Position numbers and translations under genes: made by a program. Shown in pieces: positions 16,341-25,212 of a stretch of DNA of 64,000 bases; position 1 is the stretch's first letter; every line of letters starts with the position of its first letter. The DNA lies in the NCBI GenBank assembly GCA_002455425.1, contig DKKT01000009.1, forward strand, positions 18,223 to 82,222, written 5' to 3'. The notes below the pieces were generated by a model. That model saw only the letters and a program-made list of their open reading frames with translations, searched no databases and was not told the DNA's origin. The DNA comes from Chthonomonas sp. UBA6659 (GTDB taxonomy: Bacteria; Armatimonadota; Fimbriimonadia; Fimbriimonadales; Fimbriimonadaceae).

Positions 16341-17807
16341 ATGTGGGGTCTCCTGCTTCCGTTCGCCTTCCTCGTTCAGCCCCGACCCGATCCGATTCGT
16401 GTGCTCGACACGTTTGGCCGTGACATCAAGACCGTCGGCATCACCCTCGTCGACTGGGAGGGCTACTTGGCCAACCCTGCGATCCGGATCGAGGTCAGAC
16501 CCGAGCAAACCTATCTCCCCGGCAGGATCCGACTCAGCGCGAACAGCCCGTTCTTGGCGTTCGACCTCTTCTCGGAAACGAGCCCGTCCGGTCCGAGCAA
16601 GACCCTCTTCCTCAACACCGCGGACAAGAGCGTCTCGTTCCGCATCGCGGCATTCCCGGATCGCAACACCGAGTCCGAAACCGCTAAGCTGACCGTCGAG
16701 TACACCGACGCCAACGAATCGGTCTGGGTGACCGAGATCCCGGTCCGAATCCTCGACCAGGATCGGGAGCGTCCCATCGAGTTCCCGATCCTCGTCGATG
16801 ACACCCACGATGCCCTGGGCTTCCTTGCCGATCCGACTCGCCGCCGCATCTTCGAGAGCGCAGCCAACGATTGGGCCTACTTCTTCGCGCCTCCGGAATT
16901 CGATGAGGTACCCGCCGGAGCGGAAACCGGACACGTCTGGGGCGCCGACGGCTTTGTGAAGCGTACAACGGTCAAGAACGCATCGCCGTACCGCGGCTTC
17001 CAGCTCTTCGTCCACGGGATGCGACATCCCGATCTCCGCTCTGGCGGGGCGGCCGGCGATCTCGGCCCCGAACAGACGATCGACGGGAAGAAGACGGGGC
17101 TCAAACGATCCGGCACGATCTCAATCGAAGTCCGTGGCAACTACAACGAGAACGGCTGGCAGTTCAGCGACCGAGACGACGAGTGGGCCAAAAGCGGCAA
17201 CATGCGGCGGGATTCCCACGACTTCTACTCGATCATGCGCCACGAGATCGGGCACGCCCTGCTCTACCATCGGGTGCACCCGGCGTTTGCGGCCAAGCTG
17301 AAGGGGAATCGTTTCATCGACCCAGCCGTCCGTGCCTATCTTGGATCGGACCCGGTCTGCAACGACGTCGAGCACTTCACCGGGGTGATCGATCCGGTCA
17401 GCCGGGTCGGCATGTTCGGCAACGAATACGGCGGCGATATGCCACGGAAGCGTTGGATGTTGACGAAACTCGATCTCCTGATCGCCCAAGCGGTGGGCTA
17501 TCGGTTGCGAGACACGACCCCGTTCCACCGGCTGAAACTTTCCGGTCCGGCGGAAGTCCTCCTCACCCGTGGTGTTCCCGAGAGCCTGTCGGTGCTGGCC
17601 CAAGGCGGGATTCCGGCCTACGACTTTCGCGTCGTCGACGGCAAACTCCCGGCCGGCTTGAGCCTCGATCGGTTCACAGGTGTGGTCGCGGGGACGCCCA
17701 CCGAGACCACGGGATCGGCGACCATCGGTGTGTTCGACCAAGACCCGGCGACACCGGTCGCCCGATGGAACATCCGGTTTCGGGGACCGGAACAGCGACT
17801 ACAATAG
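16341..17807 (+). CDS. Secreted zinc-metalloprotease candidate with C-terminal putative-Ig domain
   Basis: A 488-residue protein with a short signal peptide (WGLLLPFAFLVQ). An early beta-rich region (20-130) resembles a Calx-beta-like module (RIRLSANSP, SVSFRIAAFPDRNTESETA). A central domain carries HEIGHALLYHRVH at about 300, an HExxH zinc motif with two later histidines; the spacing does not fit the strict metzincin HExxHxxGxxH, so the third ligand is uncertain. The C-terminal 90 residues hold the He_PIG pattern (DGKLPAGLSLDRFTGVVAGTP). The ATG is backed by a TAAAAT box. It is a likely secreted peptidase of unknown substrate. Confidence 0.7.
   Translation: MWGLLLPFAFLVQPRPDPIRVLDTFGRDIKTVGITLVDWEGYLANPAIRIEVRPEQTYLPGRIRLSANSPFLAFDLFSETSPSGPSKTLFLNTADKSVSFRIAAFPDRNTESETAKLTVEYTDANESVWVTEIPVRILDQDRERPIEFPILVDDTHDALGFLADPTRRRIFESAANDWAYFFAPPEFDEVPAGAETGHVWGADGFVKRTTVKNASPYRGFQLFVHGMRHPDLRSGGAAGDLGPEQTIDGKKTGLKRSGTISIEVRGNYNENGWQFSDRDDEWAKSGNMRRDSHDFYSIMRHEIGHALLYHRVHPAFAAKLKGNRFIDPAVRAYLGSDPVCNDVEHFTGVIDPVSRVGMFGNEYGGDMPRKRWMLTKLDLLIAQAVGYRLRDTTPFHRLKLSGPAEVLLTRGVPESLSVLAQGGIPAYDFRVVDGKLPAGLSLDRFTGVVAGTPTETTGSATIGVFDQDPATPVARWNIRFRGPEQRLQ
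17800..17805 (+). promoter_or_regulatory. TACAAT box 6 nt before deoC
   Basis: TACAAT, six bases, then the deoC ATG at 17812. The box lies across the stop codon region of the preceding gene. Good -10 match, leaderless spacing. Confidence 0.45.
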
Positions 17808-17811
17808 TCCC

Positions 17812-18786
17812 ATGGCGCTTCGTGACGTCGCCCCCGACCTGGGACGGAACACCGGTATTACCCTCGACCTCGACTGGGTCGACCGCGTCCGCGTGAACCG
17901 GAGTGCGGCCGAGCGCCGGGCCGACACGCTCACGAAACGACGTACCGTCAAGAAGCAGTGGCAGGCTGCCTGGCTCCTGAAGGCGATCACGCTGATGGAC
18001 CTCACGACGCTGCAAGGCGACGACACGGCGGGAACCGTCCGCAGACTCTGCGCCAAAGCGAAGCGCCCCCTGCGCGAGGAACTCGTCGACCGTCTGGGGG
18101 TCGATAGCCTCGGCATCCAGGTCGGCGCCGTCTGCGTGTACCACGAGTGGGTGGCCACCGCCGTCGACGCCTTGCGGGGGAGTTCCATCCCCGTCGCGGC
18201 GGTGGCGGCCGGCTTTCCCCATGGTCAAAGCCCGTTCGAGCAGCGCGTCGCCGAGATCGAAGCGAGCATCGGCGCCGGGGCCACCGAGATCGACATCGTG
18301 ATCACGCGGGCCCACGTTCTGACCCAAAACTGGAAAGCGCTCTACGACGAGGTCGCCGCCTTCCGCACGGCATGCGGCGAAGCGCATCTCAAGACGATCC
18401 TCGCAACCGGCGAACTTGGCACGCTCCAGAACGTCGGCAAGGCGAGTGCCGTCTGCATGATGGCCGGAGCGGACTTCATCAAGACGTCGACCGGAAAGGA
18501 GTCGATCAACGCGGTTCTCCCCGTCGGCCTGACGATGATGCGGGCGATTCGGGACTACCGAGACCGGACCGGCTTCCGGGTCGGATTCAAGCCGGCTGGG
18601 GGAATTCGAACCGCCAAGCAGGCGCTCGACTGGATGATTCTGATGCGGGAGGAGTTGGGTGTCTCGTGGCTCACACCCGAGCTCTTCCGACTCGGGGCGA
18701 GCACCCTCCTGACCGACATCGAGCGCCAGCTCGAGCACTTCGCGACTGGGCGCTATGCGTCGGCCTCGCGGCAACCGATGGTCTAG
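17812..18786 (+). CDS. deoC: Deoxyribose-phosphate aldolase
   Basis: A 324-residue class I aldolase that splits 2-deoxyribose-5-phosphate into glyceraldehyde-3-phosphate and acetaldehyde (deoxynucleoside salvage). The Schiff-base lysine is K224 in DFIKTSTGKE; the catalytic aspartate and second lysine are in LMDLTTLQGDD and GFKPAGGIRT. It is longer than the 250-residue E. coli enzyme because of an N-terminal extension of about 55 residues, as in a known long subgroup. The ATG at 17812 is chosen over an in-frame upstream start because the extra sequence overlaps the previous gene and a TACAAT box sits 6 nt before this ATG. It overlaps folB tail-to-tail by 4 nt (CTAG). Confidence 0.95.
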   Translation: MALRDVAPDLGRNTGITLDLDWVDRVRVNRSAAERRADTLTKRRTVKKQWQAAWLLKAITLMDLTTLQGDDTAGTVRRLCAKAKRPLREELVDRLGVDSLGIQVGAVCVYHEWVATAVDALRGSSIPVAAVAAGFPHGQSPFEQRVAEIEASIGAGATEIDIVITRAHVLTQNWKALYDEVAAFRTACGEAHLKTILATGELGTLQNVGKASAVCMMAGADFIKTSTGKESINAVLPVGLTMMRAIRDYRDRTGFRVGFKPAGGIRTAKQALDWMILMREELGVSWLTPELFRLGASTLLTDIERQLEHFATGRYASASRQPMV

Positions 18787-19145
18787 CTCTCTCGGCGGAG
18801 GCTGACTTTCACGCCGGCGAGGTCGACCGTCGCCGCGATCGGGGGCAGCCGCTTGGCGATCGTGACCGTGACGCCTTGCGCGTGGACGAACCTCGCAAGA
18901 ATCGCGTCGGCGATGAGTTGCGCGCCTCGCTCGACCGTGTGGTATGGGCCCTCGCTCAGCGCGCGGTGAGCCAGTTCGGTGAGTGCGCCGTAGTCGACCG
19001 TGTCAGCCACGCGGTCGGTCACGATCGCGTCACCGTCGACCTCTACTTCGATATCCACGACAAACCGATGACCGACTTCGCGTTCGGGCGCGTTCGCCCC
19101 GTGATAGGCGTAGACCTCGAGACCGCTAACGAAGACCGTGAACAC
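18783..19145 (-). CDS. folB: Dihydroneopterin aldolase
   Basis: A 120-residue FolB, converting 7,8-dihydroneopterin to 6-hydroxymethyl-dihydropterin and glycolaldehyde in folate synthesis. The conserved start GLEVYAYHGANAPEREVGHRF (shown here only to identify the motif: G-V..E...G..F), with its active-site glutamate, is followed by TVDYGALTELAH and the catalytic lysine in IAKRLPPI. I choose the GTG at 19145, which yields the usual length of about 120; an in-frame start at 19196 would add 17 residues of poor sequence. Its stop overlaps the deoC stop. No folK or folP is near. Confidence 0.9.
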   Translation of the reverse strand: MFTVFVSGLEVYAYHGANAPEREVGHRFVVDIEVEVDGDAIVTDRVADTVDYGALTELAHRALSEGPYHTVERGAQLIADAILARFVHAQGVTVTIAKRLPPIAATVDLAGVKVSLRRES

Positions 19146-19224
19146 GCGTGAAGTTTGGCAGGCGATTGAACACTTCGCCAATCCGGGTACACCCAATCAC
19201 ACGAACCAAGGAGGTCGCAAGAAC

Positions 19225-20619
19225 ATGGTTTTCGCATATGCCCTCGCCACCGTACTCGCGAGCGTTCAGGCCGAGAGCGGCACCGAACTCACCGTTTACA
19301 ACCAAGGCTTCGCGCTTGTCAAGGACGTCCGCGTACTGAACCTCACTGCCGGTCGCCAAGATGTCCGCATCGAAGACGTCGCCCAGCAGATCGAGCCGTC
19401 GAGCGTCGGCATCCGGAGCATCTCCGCGCCCGGCTCGTTCGAAGTCTTGGAGCAGAACTACCAATACGACCTGATCAACACCCAGGCGATCCTGCGCAAG
19501 GCGGTCGGCCAGACCATCGTGCTCAACCGCATCCTTCCCAACGGGCAGAAAGAGCGCGTGACCGGCACCTTGATGAGCGCTCCCGAACAGGGGATGGTCA
19601 TCCGGACGGAAGACGGACGCATTCTGCTCAATCCAAGTGGCGAGGTCGAGGTTTCTTCGATTCCGGCAGGCCTGATCTCGAAGCCGAGCCTGCTCTGGGA
19701 CGTCATCGCCAAGCAAGCCGGCGAGAACCGGGTCGAGCTCAGCTACATCACCCAGGGTATTCGGTGGAACGCCGACTATGTGCTCAGCCTCGATAAGGCC
19801 GGAGCGCAGGGCGACCTCAAAGGATGGGTGACCTTGAACAATGGCTCTGGGGCCACCTTTACGAACGCCAAACTGAAACTGCTCGCCGGGGACGTCGCGA
19901 GAGCCCCAAAAACAGCCCCAGGCGCGCGAGGAGCAGGGGGCGCCGAGATGGCGGCCGACGGCGGCTTTCAGCAAGAACAGTTCGCGGATTACCACCTGTA
20001 TACGCTCCAGCGACCTGCCACCGTACGCCAAAACGAAATGAAGCAGGTCTCGCTGCTCGAGGCGTTTGACGTCAAGGTCAAGAAGCGCCTGATCGTCGAC
20101 GCGATGCGGGCCTACGGCGGCTACCGACCCCAGGAAGAGGGAGCGATGGGCACGGGTCCGATCAAGCCGCAGATCCGCATCGAAGTCGCGAACACCAAAG
20201 CCAACCAGATGGGGATGCCCCTTCCGATGGGCCGGTTCAAAGTCTTCCAGCGCGACTCGAGCGGCGCGGTCCAACTCCTCGGGGAGGACTCGATCGATCA
20301 CACGCCACGCGACGAGACGATCTCCCTCGTCGTCGGCAGGGCGTTCGACATCGTCGCCGAGCGGAAGCGCACCGCCTTCGCCTGGATTCGCCGGGGAAGC
20401 GACATACGTGGTGCCAAAGAGACGTTCGAGATCGAAATCCGAAACCGCAAGGACGCCGACGAGACCATCACGGTCATCGAACGGCATTGGGGCGAATACA
20501 AGATCCTCGAACCGAACCTTCCGTTTACGCAACCCGAAAACGGCACCGTGGTCTGGGAGGTTCGCGTGAAGGGTAACGAAACCAAGAAGCTGATCTACAC
20601 CGTCGAGACGACGTGGTAG
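19225..20619 (+). CDS. DUF4139 domain-containing secreted protein
   Basis: A 464-residue protein with a short signal peptide (MVFAYALATVLASVQA). The mature N-terminus (LTVYNQGFALVKDVR) and the later NRVELSYITQGIRWNADYVL are the pattern of DUF4139, a family of conserved, uncharacterised exported proteins; the C-terminus has FEIEIRNRKDADETITVIE, also typical. A good Shine-Dalgarno AAGGAGGT at 19208-19215 lies 9 nt before this ATG and decides the start. An internal Gly/Ala-rich stretch (about 230-250) probably joins two domains. Function unknown. Confidence 0.8.
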   Translation: MVFAYALATVLASVQAESGTELTVYNQGFALVKDVRVLNLTAGRQDVRIEDVAQQIEPSSVGIRSISAPGSFEVLEQNYQYDLINTQAILRKAVGQTIVLNRILPNGQKERVTGTLMSAPEQGMVIRTEDGRILLNPSGEVEVSSIPAGLISKPSLLWDVIAKQAGENRVELSYITQGIRWNADYVLSLDKAGAQGDLKGWVTLNNGSGATFTNAKLKLLAGDVARAPKTAPGARGAGGAEMAADGGFQQEQFADYHLYTLQRPATVRQNEMKQVSLLEAFDVKVKKRLIVDAMRAYGGYRPQEEGAMGTGPIKPQIRIEVANTKANQMGMPLPMGRFKVFQRDSSGAVQLLGEDSIDHTPRDETISLVVGRAFDIVAERKRTAFAWIRRGSDIRGAKETFEIEIRNRKDADETITVIERHWGEYKILEPNLPFTQPENGTVVWEVRVKGNETKKLIYTVETTW

Positions 20620-20957
20620 GAACCGGCTGAGACGAGGAGCGGCCACCCTCTGTTGGCCGCCGATCACCTCACCCGGTCATTGCGAGATTCCGACGTTACT
20701 TCTCCTCCACTGGAGGAGAAGTCGGTGAGGGCGTAGCCCGAACCGGATGAGGAGGCGAGTCGCACTCGGTCTCGGGAAGTCGCCACCTCACCCGGCTCGC
20801 TTCGCTCACCGACCTCTCCCCCAGGGGCGAAGAGGTCACACGCCTCACCGCCGCCCCCTCTCCCCAACATTCGTGGGGCGAAGGGGAAGACCTCCCAAGT
20901 TCAAATCTTCTCCCCCAGGGGCGAAGAGGTTCGGACATCGCCCATCTCATTTGTTGC
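20620..20957. other. 338-bp non-coding gap rich in inverted and direct repeats
   Basis: No convincing gene lies here. It holds a 7-bp stem GCGGCCA/TGGCCGC at 20639-20660 (possible end of the DUF4139 transcript), a near-perfect palindrome at 20698-20722 with 12-bp arms around CTTCTCCTCCA/TGGAGGAGAAG, and two copies of a 22-bp repeat described separately. The kinase gene begins at its right edge. Confidence 0.6.
20815..20930. repeat. Two identical 22-bp direct repeats
   Basis: TCTCCCCCAGGGGCGAAGAG plus GT occurs at 20815-20836 and again at 20909-20930, 72 nt apart. Each copy contains an internal near-palindrome (CCCC-AGGGG). Between them is a related sequence with CCCCTCTCCCC and GGGGCGAAGGGG. 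This resembles a REP-type dispersed intergenic element. Confidence 0.6.
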
Positions 20958-23147
20958 GTGCCAGAATTCGACATGGCCCCCGCGCCCGAACCGCTCGACG
21001 AAGGCGTCGTCCTCGTACGACGATTCGAGGTTCGGCATCTGCTCGGGCGGGGCGGGTTCGGCATCACCTACCTGGGTCACGACCTCGAGCGAGGTGACGC
21101 GTGCGTGATCAAGGAACTCGCGCCGCCGGGCGCACGCCGTCTTGAATCGGGTGATCTGAGCCTCGCCGAACTCGGACCTGCCACCGCGCAGCGCTTGCGG
21201 CATCAGTTCGTTCAAGAGGGGCGGCTCCTCGGTGACCTGCGGCTGGCCGGGGTTCTTCCCTGTCGGGCGTCGTTTCAGGATCGAGGCACCGCGTACTTCG
21301 TCACCGACTACGTCGGCCACGCCCAGTCCTTGCAGCGGATCCTGCTCAGCGAAGGCCGTATGGAGGAGGAAGCCGTCCTCGACATCGTCTTCGGTGTGCT
21401 CGACATTCTCGAAGGGCTGCATCAGCGTGGCTTACTCCACCGAGACCTGAAGCCTTCGAACATCCTCGTGTCACCGGAGGGGCAAGTCACCCTGATCGAC
21501 TTCGGAAGCGCTCGGGAATGGCACGCGGACCTCACCGTTCAGCACACCGTCCAGTTCACGCCCGGCTATGCGCCGATCGAGCAGATGAGCGAGCGGGCGC
21601 GCCGCGGCCCCGGGACTGACTTGTACGCCCTTTGCGCGACGGCGTACGCTCTCTTCACCGGAGAGCCTCCCCTCCCCGCCACCGACCGAGCCGCCGGAGC
21701 CCCGCTGATATCCCTTCGGGCAGTGCGGCCCGACCTCGATCCGAAGGTGATCGACGCGATCGAAGCCGGGCTCGCCTTGAAGCTCGACGACCGTCCTGGA
21801 TCGGTGGCCGCGTTCCGCGCGCTGTTCACGATCGAACCGGAGGTGCGGGATGTTGCCGCCCGTCTGGCCGCTCTCGATCGGCGTCAGGCCCGACTCCGGC
21901 AATTCCGCTATGAGCGGCGCGAGTGTCCCGGTTGCGGCGGCTTGCTCGAAGCGCCGAAGCCCCTCAAACCCGGCATCTGTCCTTGTTGCCGTGAGGGCCT
22001 GATCACGCCGCGGAAGACTCCTGCTCGGGCGTGCCCCGTCTGCCGGGTGGGCGTCCTGCACCGGCAATCCAACGGCAACCCGCTTCGATACTGCCCGATC
22101 TGCCGAATCGGGGTCCTCCATGGGGGAGGGCTCCTGCCCGCGAAGAAATCGTACTCGTGTGACGGTTGCGGGGCACGATTCCAGCAACAACGGGGCGAGT
22201 GGGTCCACAACGAAACGAGCAAGCCGCCCTCCACCTGGCGCGAGCAGTCGGGTCGATCGGAGGAAGTCTGGGAATGCGATGGGTGTCGTGCTCAATTCGA
22301 CAGCCTCGACGACGGACGTCGTCGTCAGGTGACGCCGCCGCCCGACCGCTACGACTGCCTCTTCCCCGACGAATGGGCCCAGGTGGCAATGGGTCTCGAG
22401 CCGGGAAGCGGCAACATGGCCTGCAGCCTCTGCCAAGCCGACTACTACGGAGACGAGCACGGCGTCACGCTTTTGGACTCCAAGGGGCCCGACGACTACG
22501 GGTTTGCGGCCACCCACATCGGGAGGCTGATCCCCCCAGACCGACTCCATTGGCTCGGGGTCGGGAAGGAGAGCGGCGCTCGGGGGTTTCTCTGCCGCGC
22601 TTGCGGCACCGAATTCGATCAGGTCGGCGACCAGCTGCGCCTGGTACGAACCACGAACGCCCGGATGGCGTTGCGCCCCGGGGGCCTTCATGACCTCGGC
22701 GACTGGCATCGGATCGCCCAAGGGCTGCCTCTCGCCGGCCACGAGAACGAGCTTTCCGGCGAAATCGAACGGACCCTTCGCGAGGCGTACCGCGAGGGTG
22801 CCGTGGAATTCGATACGCGCGACCCGAAGGTCCTGTGGTCGGGACCCTTCGAACGTCTCGAGTATCGCGACGGGGCGTGGTCGTCCCTCGGGGCGGGCCG
22901 ACTCACGATCGACGACGAGGCGATCGCGTTCGGTGCGCTCCTTCGCCGGACCCGGATTCCGCTGGCCGAGGTCGCGCACGTGGAGGTCGAGGACGAGAAG
23001 CTTCTTGTCGAGTTCACCGACGAGGTGATGGGTCTCGAGGTCGAGCCGATCCAATGGGAGGCGAGGTTGGGCGGGACGACCTTCAGGCTTGAACTCACGG
23101 TGGACGATCTGGCAGCGGCGCTGCAAACGAGGATAATGAAGCCGTGA
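20958..23147 (+). CDS. Ser/Thr protein kinase with multiple zinc-ribbon motifs
   Basis: A 729-residue protein. Residues 20-290 form a Hanks-type kinase: glycine loop LLGRGGFGITYLG, lysine in CVIKELAP, catalytic loop LLHRDLKPSNIL and LIDFGSAREW, then PGYAPIEQMS in the activation region. Residues 320-560 contain eight CxxC pairs (CPGC, CPCC, CPVC, CPIC, CDGC twice, CSLC, CRAC), so several zinc ribbons. The rest is soluble beta-rich sequence. No transmembrane segment is seen, so it is probably cytosolic, unlike PASTA kinases. The start may be this GTG or the ATG at 20973. Its last codons overlap rhaB (GTGA), so it heads a five-gene unit with rhaB and lutABC. Confidence 0.85.
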   Translation: MPEFDMAPAPEPLDEGVVLVRRFEVRHLLGRGGFGITYLGHDLERGDACVIKELAPPGARRLESGDLSLAELGPATAQRLRHQFVQEGRLLGDLRLAGVLPCRASFQDRGTAYFVTDYVGHAQSLQRILLSEGRMEEEAVLDIVFGVLDILEGLHQRGLLHRDLKPSNILVSPEGQVTLIDFGSAREWHADLTVQHTVQFTPGYAPIEQMSERARRGPGTDLYALCATAYALFTGEPPLPATDRAAGAPLISLRAVRPDLDPKVIDAIEAGLALKLDDRPGSVAAFRALFTIEPEVRDVAARLAALDRRQARLRQFRYERRECPGCGGLLEAPKPLKPGICPCCREGLITPRKTPARACPVCRVGVLHRQSNGNPLRYCPICRIGVLHGGGLLPAKKSYSCDGCGARFQQQRGEWVHNETSKPPSTWREQSGRSEEVWECDGCRAQFDSLDDGRRRQVTPPPDRYDCLFPDEWAQVAMGLEPGSGNMACSLCQADYYGDEHGVTLLDSKGPDDYGFAATHIGRLIPPDRLHWLGVGKESGARGFLCRACGTEFDQVGDQLRLVRTTNARMALRPGGLHDLGDWHRIAQGLPLAGHENELSGEIERTLREAYREGAVEFDTRDPKVLWSGPFERLEYRDGAWSSLGAGRLTIDDEAIAFGALLRRTRIPLAEVAHVEVEDEKLLVEFTDEVMGLEVEPIQWEARLGGTTFRLELTVDDLAAALQTRIMKP

Positions 23148-24499
23148 AGGGACGTCGGGGCGCGGTCGCAGTCGACCTGGGGGCTACCTCGGGTCGATTC
23201 GCCATCGGTCAAGTCGAGGACGGGGCGATCCGATTCGAAATCGGTGAGCAGACGCCGCACCAGGTGCGGACCGAGCGGGGTCGCGTCGTCTGGGATCTCG
23301 ATACCCTCCTGAGCATTGCTCGCCATGGTCTCGAAGCGGCCCAAGCAGGCTTCGATCGGGCGTCGATCGGTATCGACACATGGGGGGTCGACCATGCCTT
23401 CGTCAGCCATCAAGGCGAGTTACTCGGGCCTCCGGTCGCGTATCGCGATCCGACCCACCAAATCGCGTTCGACTCCATCAGCGACCACCAGCCCCGGCTC
23501 TACGAGTTGACCGGTATCCAGCGGCAGCCTTTCAACACCTTGTGCCAGCTGATTGCTCGCCGAACCGAAGACCCGACGCTTCCGGATCGGAGTCGCTTTG
23601 TCATGATGCCGGATCTGATCGCGCGGCTCTTGGGTGCCGAGTTAGGTTCGGAGATCACCCAAGCCTCGACCACCCAACTCCTGGGCATCGATGGATGTTG
23701 GTCCGCGGAAGCGTTCGCGATCGCGGGTTGGCCGGTACCCGAGGTGCAGCCGGTACTCCCAGGAACCCAGATCGGCTCCTCGGGTGGCGTGGACATCGTG
23801 CGGGTCGGTGGCCACGACACCGCTTCGGCCGTCGTCGGGTTCGGAACCTTGACGGATCGAGACCTGTTCCTCAACGTCGGTACGTGGTCGGTCATGGGCT
23901 GCATGCTCGACGCACCGCTGACCTCACCAGAAGGCGAAGCGGCGAACTTCACCAACGAGCGCGCTGCGGACGGACGCGTCCGGTATCTCAAGAACATCCC
24001 GGGCTTCTACGTGGTCAACCGGATCCACGAAGAACTCGGCATCACGGAGACCGTCGGCGACTGGCTCGAACGCGCCAGTGATCCGGGGGTCCGAGCCGAC
24101 CTCCATGATCCGCTCCTCTTCAACCCGAGTTCGATGGCGGAGGCCTGCGCCACGCTCGCGGGCAAGGTCCCGGACGGCCCCGAAGCTTGGGCCGGCTTGG
24201 CTCTGTTCTCGCTGGTGGACGCGCTCGGTGCGGTTCCCGAGGAGTTGAATCAGGTCACGGGCCGGTCGTTCGACCGCATCCGGGTCGCCGGAGGCGGCTC
24301 GCGAAGTTTGGCGTTCTGCCAAGCCCTCGCCGACCGCACCGGTCTGCCCGTGGTCGCCGGCCCCGTGGAAGGCACCGTCCTCGGCAACCTGGCCGTGCAG
24401 TTCTTGGCGCAAGGCGAGTACCCGGATGTGGCGACGATGGCGGCCGCCGTCGACCGAAGCGTCGCGACGCACACGACCCTGCCGAGGCCTCGCGAGTGA
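23144..24499 (+). CDS. rhaB: Rhamnulokinase (FGGY family)
   Basis: A 451-residue FGGY carbohydrate kinase. RhaB features include AVDLGATSGRFAIG at the N-terminus, IDTWGVDHAF at about 75, LYELTGIQRQPFNTL and the ATP-domain NVGTWSVMG and VAGGGSRS. It phosphorylates L-rhamnulose to L-rhamnulose-1-phosphate. The GTG at 23144 overlaps the kinase stop and the stop overlaps lutA's GTG, both as GTGA, so expression is coupled. RhaA and RhaD are not in the window. Rhamnulose-1-phosphate cleavage gives lactaldehyde, which can be oxidised to lactate, and lutABC directly follow; this supports the RhaB assignment over other FGGY kinases such as fuculokinase. Confidence 0.88.
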   Translation: MKGRRGAVAVDLGATSGRFAIGQVEDGAIRFEIGEQTPHQVRTERGRVVWDLDTLLSIARHGLEAAQAGFDRASIGIDTWGVDHAFVSHQGELLGPPVAYRDPTHQIAFDSISDHQPRLYELTGIQRQPFNTLCQLIARRTEDPTLPDRSRFVMMPDLIARLLGAELGSEITQASTTQLLGIDGCWSAEAFAIAGWPVPEVQPVLPGTQIGSSGGVDIVRVGGHDTASAVVGFGTLTDRDLFLNVGTWSVMGCMLDAPLTSPEGEAANFTNERAADGRVRYLKNIPGFYVVNRIHEELGITETVGDWLERASDPGVRADLHDPLLFNPSSMAEACATLAGKVPDGPEAWAGLALFSLVDALGAVPEELNQVTGRSFDRIRVAGGGSRSLAFCQALADRTGLPVVAGPVEGTVLGNLAVQFLAQGEYPDVATMAAAVDRSVATHTTLPRPRE

Positions 24500-25212
24500 C
24501 CGTTCGGCTGATGCTGACCTGTCTGTGCGACGCCTTCTACGGGGAGGTCGGCATCGCCACGGTCGAAGTGCTTCAACGGATCGGCTGCCGAGTAGAGTTT
24601 CCTGCCGAACAGACGTGCTGCGGCCAGCCACCGTTCAACGCCGGCGACTGGGCGGCGAGCCGCGCGGTCGCTGAACGGTGTCGAACCGTGTTTGAACTCG
24701 ACGATCCTGCAAGCGTGGTCGTCACCCCGAGTTCCTCTTGTGCGGCGATGCTTCGGGAGGGGTACGCGATGCTGTTTCCCGATTGGACCTTGCGCGCGCA
24801 GGTGTTCGAGTTTGGGGAGTTTCTTGTTCGCCATCGAGGGATCGTCGAATGGCCTGGCCGCCTGCGGCGCGAAGAACCGATCCGGGCCGTCTATCATCGG
24901 GCGTGCCATGGACGCGGCTTGCACCTTGGCGATCTTCATGAGAGACTTCTCGGCACGGTCGAAGGGATCGAATGGGTTGGCCTTCCACAAGCCGAGCAGT
25001 GCTGCGGGTTCGGGGGAGCCTTCTCAGCGACCCATCCGAAGGTCAGCACCGGGATCGGCATGGAGAAGCTCGCCCAAGTCGCAACGACCGGCGCGGAGAT
25101 GCTCGTGAGTGGCGACATGGGCTGTTTGATGCATCTCAAAGGGCTCCTCTCTCGGCAGCACAGTCCGATCGAGGTTCGGCACTTCGCTCAAGTGCTTGCG
25201 GAGGCCCAGTGA
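24496..25212 (+). CDS. lutA: Lactate utilization protein A (CCG-domain iron-sulfur subunit)
   Basis: A 238-residue protein, the same length as B. subtilis LutA. It has two cysteine-rich CCG domains, seen as TCCGQPPFNAG and QCCGFGGAFS, with further cysteines in LTCLCDAFYG and HRACHGRG. With LutB and LutC it oxidises L-lactate to pyruvate. The GTG at 24496 (VTVRLMLTCL) overlaps the rhaB stop as GTGA and gives the family length; ATG at 24511 is an alternative. Confidence 0.92.
   Translation: MTVRLMLTCLCDAFYGEVGIATVEVLQRIGCRVEFPAEQTCCGQPPFNAGDWAASRAVAERCRTVFELDDPASVVVTPSSSCAAMLREGYAMLFPDWTLRAQVFEFGEFLVRHRGIVEWPGRLRREEPIRAVYHRACHGRGLHLGDLHERLLGTVEGIEWVGLPQAEQCCGFGGAFSATHPKVSTGIGMEKLAQVATTGAEMLVSGDMGCLMHLKGLLSRQHSPIEVRHFAQVLAEAQ

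Noticed and set aside
19126..20667. 513-codon minus-strand frame over the DUF4139 gene
   Set aside because: Antisense to a gene with Shine-Dalgarno and signal peptide; composition typical of a GC shadow.
21471..23126. 551-codon minus-strand frame over the kinase
   Set aside because: Antisense to the kinase and zinc-ribbon domains, Arg/Gly/Pro-rich, no motif.
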